Source: Mesobacterium_A hydrothermale
GTDB lineage: Bacteria; Pseudomonadota; Alphaproteobacteria; Rhodobacterales; Rhodobacteraceae
Reading direction: 5' to 3'
NCBI RefSeq assembly: GCF_035818635.1
Contig: NZ_JAYLLH010000007.1
Coordinates: forward strand, 62,001 to 126,000
DNA: 64,000 nucleotides
The notes under the pieces were generated by a model that did not search any database, was not told the origin of the DNA, and was given only the letters and a program-made list of their open reading frames with translations. The position numbers and the translations under genes are program-made. Below, one piece after another: positions 59,102 through 64,000 of the stretch (positions are counted from its first letter, which is position 1; the number at the start of each line of letters is the position of its first letter).

Positions 59102-59884
59102 TCATAGCGAGAAGAACACCCCCGTCAGCAGGAAGTTCGCGGCGAGGATCAGCACCGCCGCCGCCTCGACCGAGGATTTCGTCGCCTTGCCCACGCCCAT
59201 CGCGCCCCGGCCCGAATTCATGCCGTAGAAACAGCCCATCAGCGCGGCGATGAAACCGAAGACCGCGCCCTTGGCCAGCGACGACAGGATGTCGGCCAGT
59301 TCAAGGAAATCGGCGGTGTTTTTCAGATAGGCTGCGGGATTGAAGCCCAGCGTGCCGGTGGCCACGACATAGCCCCCCATGACGCCGATCACGTCGCCCA
59401 CGGCCACCAGCGCCGGCACCACCAGAAGCGCGGCGAGGACACGCGGGGCGGTCAGGTATTTCATCGGGTGGGTGGACAGCGTCACCAGCGCGTCGATCTG
59501 TTCGGTCACCTTCATCGTGGCGATCTCGGCCGCGATCGAGGAGGTGACGCGCGCCGCGATCATCAGGCCGACCAGCACCGGGCCCAGTTCGCGCACCATG
59601 CCGATGGCGACGATCTGGGGCACCACCGCCTCGGCGTTGAAGCGCGCGCCGCCGGAATAGATCTGCAACGCCAGCGCGCCGCCGGTGAAAAGCGCGGTCA
59701 GGCCGACGACGGGCAGCGACAGCCAGCCGATGTGCAGCAGGGCATGGGCAAATTCGCGGGCATAAAACGGCGGCGTCGCGATGTGGCGCAGCGTCGCCAG
59801 CGCAAACAGCGCCACCCGGCCCACCATGGCCAGAAAGCCAAGCGTGGCGCGGCCAAGCGCCGTCAGTGGCGCGGTCAGGGTCAT
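59102..59884 (-). CDS. mlaE: MlaE-like lipid ABC transporter permease
   Basis: A 260-residue MlaE-family permease: LPVVGLTALFTGGALALQIY, the RELGPVLVGLMIAARVTSSIAAE signature, MKVTEQIDALVTLSTHP, and AVFGFIAALMGCFYG. MlaE forms the membrane channel for lipid movement across the envelope with MlaF and an MCE protein. No MCE gene is in the cluster. Its ATG overlaps the alr stop (ATGA), so it is coupled to alr. Confidence 0.92.
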   Translation of the reverse strand: MTLTAPLTALGRATLGFLAMVGRVALFALATLRHIATPPFYAREFAHALLHIGWLSLPVVGLTALFTGGALALQIYSGGARFNAEAVVPQIVAIGMVRELGPVLVGLMIAARVTSSIAAEIATMKVTEQIDALVTLSTHPMKYLTAPRVLAALLVVPALVAVGDVIGVMGGYVVATGTLGFNPAAYLKNTADFLELADILSSLAKGAVFGFIAALMGCFYGMNSGRGAMGVGKATKSSVEAAAVLILAANFLLTGVFFSL

Positions 59885-60918
59885 GCGCCGACGTAGCGCC
59901 GAGCGTAGCGGTTGCCCAGCGAGGTCAGGATTTCGTAGCCGATCGTGCCCGCGGCATCGCCCAGCGTATCGACGAACTGGTGACGTCCCAGAAGCTCGAC
60001 CGTTTCCGGCATGTCGTCCAGGTGGGTCACGTCGACCGCGATCAGGTCCATCGAGATGCGGCCAACGATCTTGCAGCGGGTCTCGCCCGCCCAGACATAG
60101 GCCTTGGGGCCCATGGCGCGAATGATGCCGTCAGCGTAACCGCCTGCAATCGTCGCGATTTTCGAAGGTTTGCGCGCAACCCAGGTGTTGCCGTAGCCAA
60201 CGCTTTCGCCCGGCACCAGGTCACGTACCTGGATCACCGGGATGTCCAGCGCGGCCACCGGGGCGGCATCGACGAAGGGCAGCCCGCCATACAGCCCGAT
60301 CCCCGGGCGGGTCACGTCGAAATGGTAGTCGGTGCCCAGCAGGATGCCGCCGGTGGCTGACAACGACCGCGGCGCGCCGATCCCGTCGGTCATCTGCCGG
60401 AAGGTCTGAAGCTGAAAGGCGTTCATGCCGTGGTCGCGTTCGTCGGCGCAGGCAAGATGGCTCATCACCAGACGGGGTTTCTGCGACAGTGCGATATCGC
60501 GCAAAGCGGCCCATTCCCCCGGTTCCATCCCCAGGCGGTTCATGCCGGAATCGAGCTGGATGCCGAAGGGATGACCCGGCAGCGCCTCGACATGGCGCAG
60601 CATCTGGTCGATGGAATTCAGCATCGGCGTCAGTTCGGCATCGCGGATCGCCGCGGTATCGCCGGTCATGTGGCCCGAAAAGACGTTGATTTCCGGCCCC
60701 GGTCCCAGCGCGCGGCGCAGTGCCACGCCTTCCTGCGCTTCAGCCACGAAAAACCGGCGGACGCCGATCTGGGCCAGAGTCTTTGCAACCCGGTCCGCCC
60801 CCAGCCCGTAGGCATTGGCCTTGACCACGGCGGCGGTTTCCGCCCGGCCCATCGCGGCAAGCGCGTACCAGTTGGCGCGGATAGCGGAAAGATCGATCGT
60901 TAAAACAGCCTGTGCCAT
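59881..60918 (-). CDS. alr: Alanine racemase
   Basis: A 345-residue PLP enzyme making D-alanine for peptidoglycan. K33 in VVKANAYGLGADR is the PLP lysine; the SVGYGNTWVA motif carries the catalytic tyrosine of the C-terminal domain; GRISMDLIAVDVTHL is also conserved. ATG 60918 has no competing start. It leads the mlaE-mlaF cluster on the minus strand and is divergent from cobS. Confidence 0.96.
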   Translation of the reverse strand: MAQAVLTIDLSAIRANWYALAAMGRAETAAVVKANAYGLGADRVAKTLAQIGVRRFFVAEAQEGVALRRALGPGPEINVFSGHMTGDTAAIRDAELTPMLNSIDQMLRHVEALPGHPFGIQLDSGMNRLGMEPGEWAALRDIALSQKPRLVMSHLACADERDHGMNAFQLQTFRQMTDGIGAPRSLSATGGILLGTDYHFDVTRPGIGLYGGLPFVDAAPVAALDIPVIQVRDLVPGESVGYGNTWVARKPSKIATIAGGYADGIIRAMGPKAYVWAGETRCKIVGRISMDLIAVDVTHLDDMPETVELLGRHQFVDTLGDAAGTIGYEILTSLGNRYARRYVGA

Positions 60919-61051
60919 GGACGTTGTTTGGCAGGTCCAACGGTTGCGTCAAGGTGAAATCCCACGCCTGTGCCAGAACCACGCGGGTTTGCGTTGTGGC
61001 AGCGACAGCCGCACGCTAGCCTGAAGCGCAGGAGGCAGGAGGACAGGCGCG

Positions 61052-61819
61052 ATGGTCGAGGCGCTGAAACTGGAAGGGCAGCTTTTGTTGCTGGCGCTGA
61101 CCACGCTGACACGGCTGCCGATGCCATGTGCGGTTCCGGTGTCCGATGACCTGTCGATCCGGTCGGTGAAGTATTTCCCGCTGGCCGGCGTGATCATCGG
61201 GGCGCTGGGAGCGGTGGTGTTCTGGCTGGCAGCGCTGGTCTTGCCAATGATGGCGGCGGCGCTTCTTTCGCTGGCTGCGACCCTGCTGATCACCGGGGCC
61301 TATCATGAGGACGGCCTGGCGGATGCCGCCGACGGGTTGGCCGCGCAAAAGCCGCGGCAAGAGGCGTTTTCGATCATGCGCGACCGCCGGATCGGGGTCT
61401 ATGGCGCCCTGGCGCTGCTGGTGGTGATCGGGTTGAAGCTAACCTTGCTGGCCTCGTTTTCAGCGGGGCAGGGCGCGGTGTTGCTGATCGCAGGGCACGG
61501 ATTGGGCCGGATGGCGGCGGTGCACATGATCGCCACCACGCGCTATGCCCGCGACGTGGGCGCGGCCTTTGCCGCACCGTCGGTGACGCCCGATGGGTAT
61601 CGCGTGGCGATGAGCACGGCCTTCGTGATCCTGAGCGTCCTGGTGCTGGCGGTCGGGATCTGGGCGGCCTTCGCGGCGATCCTGACCTGCATTGTGCTTG
61701 CGCAGGCCTTTGGCGGGCTTGTACGGGCGCGGCTGGGCGGGTTCACCGGCGATTGCCTGGGGGCAACGCAACAACTGGGCGAAGTCGGGGTCTACCTTGG
61801 CGCGGCGCTGCTGCTGTGA
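61052..61819 (+). CDS. cobS: Adenosylcobinamide-GDP ribazoletransferase
   Basis: A 255-residue polytopic membrane enzyme of the last steps of cobalamin synthesis (also called CobV). The motif TRLPMP near the start, AYHEDGLADAADGL (acidic metal-binding loop) and the IMRDRRIGVYGALAL stretch are diagnostic, as is LGGFTGDCLGATQQLGE near the C-terminus. It joins alpha-ribazole to GDP-cobinamide. No other cob genes or B12 riboswitch are seen in the window. Confidence 0.94.
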   Translation: MVEALKLEGQLLLLALTTLTRLPMPCAVPVSDDLSIRSVKYFPLAGVIIGALGAVVFWLAALVLPMMAAALLSLAATLLITGAYHEDGLADAADGLAAQKPRQEAFSIMRDRRIGVYGALALLVVIGLKLTLLASFSAGQGAVLLIAGHGLGRMAAVHMIATTRYARDVGAAFAAPSVTPDGYRVAMSTAFVILSVLVLAVGIWAAFAAILTCIVLAQAFGGLVRARLGGFTGDCLGATQQLGEVGVYLGAALLL

Positions 61820-61839
61820 GGCGGGGACGCGCAAGCGCG

Positions 61840-61856
61840 GGCCCGCGGTGCGGGCC
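61840..61856. terminator. Hairpin between cobS and dnaB
   Basis: A 7-bp perfect stem GGCCCGC / GCGGGCC with a GGT loop, 20 bases after the cobS stop in a 105-base, very GC-rich convergent gap. No U-run on either strand. Confidence 0.4.
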
Positions 61857-61924
61857 GTCGCCCGCCCGTGCGGCCGAGCCGCTGCGCGCCGCCCCGACTG
61901 CGGCGCAGTCCAGCGGCGGGGCGG

Positions 61925-63418
61925 TCAGTACCCGCCTTCGCCCTGCTGCCAGGGTTTCACCAGGTTGCCGAAGCGGGTGAACTGCGCCTCGAAGCTGAGT
62001 TCGACCGTGCCGATCGGGCCGTGACGCTGCTTGCCGATGATGACCTCGGCCTTGCCATGCAGCCGCGCCATGCGTTCCTGCCAGGCGGCCATTTCATCCA
62101 GCCGGTCGTCGGAGGGTTTTTCCCGCTCGACATAATATTCCTCGCGGAAGACGAACATGACCACGTCGGCGTCCTGTTCGATCGAGCCCGATTCCCGAAG
62201 GTCGGACAGCTGCGGGCGCTTGTCCTCGCGGCTTTCGACCTGGCGCGACAGCTGCGACAGGGCGATCACGGGGATGTTCAGTTCCTTGGCGATGGCCTTG
62301 AGGCCCATCGAGATCTCGCCGATTTCCTGCACCCGGTTTTCGCCGCTGCGCGAGGTGCCGCGCACCAGCTGCAAGTAGTCGACGATCAGCAGATCCAGCC
62401 CGTGGGCGCGCTTCAGGCGCCGGGCCCGGGCGGACAACTGGCTGATCGGGATCGAGGGCGTATCGTCGATATAAAGCGGGCAGGCCTCGAGCGTTTTTGC
62501 GGCTTCGACGAAGCGGCGGAATTCCTCTTCGGTCATGTCGCCCTGGCGAATCTTATGACTGGAGATTTCCGACGCCTCGGCAAGGATTCGCGCGGCCAGC
62601 TGTTCGGCGCTCATTTCCAGGCTGAAAAAGCCCACAACGCCGCCTTCGACCGCGCCTTCGGTCCCGTCATGGCGGATGCCCTTGCGATAGGCCTTGGCGA
62701 TGTTGAAGGCAAGGTTGGTGGCCAGCGAGGTCTTGCCCATCGACGGACGCCCGGCAAGGATCAACAGGTCGGACGGGTGCAGCCCGCCCAGCTTGGTATC
62801 CATGTCGGTCAGCCCGGTGGACAGGCCCGCCAGGCCGCCTTCGCGCTGATAAGCGGCGTTGGCGACGTTCACCGCCTCCGTCACCGCCTTGAGGAAGGAC
62901 ACGAAGCCGCGTTCGCTCTGGCCCTGCTCGGCAAGTTGATAGAGCTTCTGTTCGGCCTGCACGATCTGATCGCGCGGCTCGCTGTCGACATCGACCTTGC
63001 TGGCCTGCGCGGCGATATCGCGGCCCAGCTGGATCAGGTCGCGGCGAACGGCCAGGTCATAGATCATCTCGGCGTAGTCACGCACGGCGAATGAACTGAC
63101 CGCAGCGCCCGCCAGGCGCGCCAGATACGCCGGCCCACCCAGTTCCCTGAGCCCTTCGTCATCCTCCAGGAACGCCTTGAGCGTGACCGGAGAGGCCAGC
63201 GCGTTCTTGGAAATCCTCGCCGAGGCGATTTCGAAGATCCGGGCGTGCACCGGTTCGTAGAAATGTGCCGGCGTGATGATCGATGCGACGCGGTCAAAGA
63301 TATCGTTGTTGGTCAGGATCGCACCCAGCAACTGCTGTTCGGCTTCGATCGAATGCGGCATGGTCTCGGCCGCTTCAATGTGCGCCTTGCCCGGCGTGAT
63401 GGTCGCAATCTCGTTCAT
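61925..63418 (-). CDS. dnaB: Replicative DNA helicase DnaB
   Basis: A 497-residue hexameric helicase. The N-terminal domain (MPHSIEAEQQLLGAILTNNDIFD) is followed by a RecA-like motor with Walker A LAGRPSMGKTSLA, a GFFSLEMSAEQLAARIL stretch, LLIVDYLQLV (Walker B) and the SRQVESREDKRPQLSDLRESG arginine-finger region. No intein or other insertion is present. ATG 63418 is used. The upstream leader carries a perfect DnaA box. Confidence 0.97.
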   Translation of the reverse strand: MNEIATITPGKAHIEAAETMPHSIEAEQQLLGAILTNNDIFDRVASIITPAHFYEPVHARIFEIASARISKNALASPVTLKAFLEDDEGLRELGGPAYLARLAGAAVSSFAVRDYAEMIYDLAVRRDLIQLGRDIAAQASKVDVDSEPRDQIVQAEQKLYQLAEQGQSERGFVSFLKAVTEAVNVANAAYQREGGLAGLSTGLTDMDTKLGGLHPSDLLILAGRPSMGKTSLATNLAFNIAKAYRKGIRHDGTEGAVEGGVVGFFSLEMSAEQLAARILAEASEISSHKIRQGDMTEEEFRRFVEAAKTLEACPLYIDDTPSIPISQLSARARRLKRAHGLDLLIVDYLQLVRGTSRSGENRVQEIGEISMGLKAIAKELNIPVIALSQLSRQVESREDKRPQLSDLRESGSIEQDADVVMFVFREEYYVEREKPSDDRLDEMAAWQERMARLHGKAEVIIGKQRHGPIGTVELSFEAQFTRFGNLVKPWQQGEGGY

Positions 63419-63489
63419 GACATCCCCTGTGACTCTCCCAGGCGCCCGATGTAGCGCGCCGCGCGTGCGCAGGGCAGACGGGAAATCTC

Positions 63490-63498
63490 TGTGGATAA
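63490..63498 (-). promoter_or_regulatory. DnaA box upstream of dnaB
   Basis: A perfect consensus DnaA box TTATCCACA on the minus strand (plus strand TGTGGATAA), 72 bases upstream of the dnaB start and just downstream of the candidate promoter. DnaA-ATP level could thus set dnaB transcription. Confidence 0.65.
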
Positions 63499-63522
63499 GA
63501 TGTGGGTCGGTTTCACCGCTGC

Positions 63523-63552
63523 ATCTTGCCGTGGCAATGCTTGGTCCGTCAA
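63523..63552 (-). promoter_or_regulatory. Candidate dnaB promoter
   Basis: TTGACG (63547-63552) and CAAGAT (63523-63528) on the minus strand, 18 bases apart. The -35 is close to consensus, the -10 moderate. The transcript would begin around 63516 and include the DnaA box in its first 30 bases. Confidence 0.45.
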
Positions 63553-63659
63553 TATCTGGTAGGGCGCGCCGCGGGGTGTGACACTATCGTCACGATCAAG
63601 GCTGCATGCCCGATGCGGTGTCAACCGCCGGTGCAGGGCGCTATCCGGCCCCCCGGACG

Positions 63660-63688
63660 AAAAAAGGCAAGCCCGACGGGGGCTTGCC
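63660..63688 (-). terminator. Terminator of pyrE
   Basis: A 9-bp perfect stem GGCAAGCCC / GGGCTTGCC, followed on the minus strand by TTTTTT, 47 bases after the pyrE stop. It separates pyrE from the dnaB promoter. Confidence 0.88.
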
Positions 63689-63735
63689 TCGTACTCTTGT
63701 CGCGCCGCGCGAAAGGCGGGCCGATTCGCCCCGAC

Positions 63736-64000
63736 TCAGCCCTGTTTGCGGGCCTCCTGCCAGGCGCGCGGCGCCTTCAGGAAGGCCTCGACCTCGGCCA
63801 GTGTCTCGGCGCTGAACGCCCCCTGGGCCCGCGCTTCGGCCAGCACGTCCCACCAGGTGCACAGGTGGTGCAGCTGCACGCCATGGGCGCCAAGCGTATC
63901 GATCGTTTCAGGGAAGATATCGTAGTAGAAGATCACCGCCGTATGCCCGCAGGTGGCCCCGGTTTCGCGGATCGCATCGACAAAGGACAGCTTCGAGCCG
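63736..64000 (-). CDS. pyrE: Orotate phosphoribosyltransferase, C-terminal part (partial)
   Basis: The reading frame enters the window at its right edge and ends at 63736, giving the last ~87 residues. The segment GSKLSFVDAIRETGATCGHTAVIFYYDIFPET, the LHHLCTWWDVL stretch and the ending match the long alphaproteobacterial form of PyrE, which makes OMP in pyrimidine synthesis. The PRPP-binding motif lies outside the window. A strong terminator follows. Identity rests on family recall of this tail. Confidence 0.85.
   Translation of the reverse strand, partial: GSKLSFVDAIRETGATCGHTAVIFYYDIFPETIDTLGAHGVQLHHLCTWWDVLAEARAQGAFSAETLAEVEAFLKAPRAWQEARKQG

Overview
This 64 kb window is GC-rich, densely coded chromosomal DNA from an alphaproteobacterium. 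Gene content and order point to the Rhodobacterales (Roseobacter/Rhodobacteraceae group): glyQ and glyS separated by a small membrane-anchored protein, an AI-2E transporter/HdaA/Ppk1 chain, a short prokaryote-type ProRS, RNase E with a large acidic insertion, a cytoplasmic FolB with a long tail, and a urease cluster carrying a DUF3995-like gene. I would not name a genus. There is no rRNA, tRNA, insertion sequence, prophage or CRISPR array. Only the RTX-type gene at 43.6-44.8 kb looks compositionally different.

Layout. 0-3.2 kb (+): end of ureC, a secreted unknown, ureE, ureF, a DUF3995-like membrane protein and ureG. 3.3-10.8 kb (-): a six-gene operon led by a LacI regulator with two near-identical palindromic operators, then a solute-binding protein, two unusual permeases, a GH63-type hydrolase and an ABC ATPase; it probably imports and hydrolyses a glyceryl glycoside such as glucosylglycerate. 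11-20.7 kb: proS, an FAD oxidoreductase, AI-2E transporter-hdaA-ppk1, a secreted Met/His-rich protein, and a secreted trypsin-fold protein that has lost two of three catalytic residues. 20.8-30.1 kb (+): glyQ, glyS, a PPDK-like enzyme with a degenerate ATP-binding part, a SleB-type hydrolase, folB and folP. 30.2-39.5 kb: an EamA exporter, an NDH-2 dehydrogenase fused to a cyclic-nucleotide-binding domain, ilvC with two tandem Lrp regulators, a class V aminotransferase, a UbiH-type hydroxylase, a HAD nucleotidase and a GntR regulator. 39.5-43.3 kb: a GT2 glycosyltransferase whose start abuts a perfect 19-bp hairpin, carA and yqeY. 43.5-52 kb: an RTX-type protein, a candidate structured RNA, a penicillin-acylase homologue, a 3-hydroxyisobutyrate-dehydrogenase-like enzyme and rne with a long leader. 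52-57 kb: tusA-like, ccdA, and a serine-acetyltransferase-like/radA/cvpA operon. 57-61 kb (-): alr, mlaE, mlaF, two small membrane proteins and a PqiA-like protein, a lipid-transport-like cluster with no MCE protein. 61-64 kb: cobS, dnaB with a perfect DnaA box in its leader, and the end of pyrE.

Beyond the genes, the clearest unexplained structure is a dispersed intergenic repeat family: nine copies sit at gene ends or in convergent gaps, with one inside the sugar-transport operon. Each has a conserved core of about 25 bp, and most also carry a hairpin whose stem sequence varies while the pairing is kept. Most gene calls rest on recognisable motifs read by eye; no database search was run.
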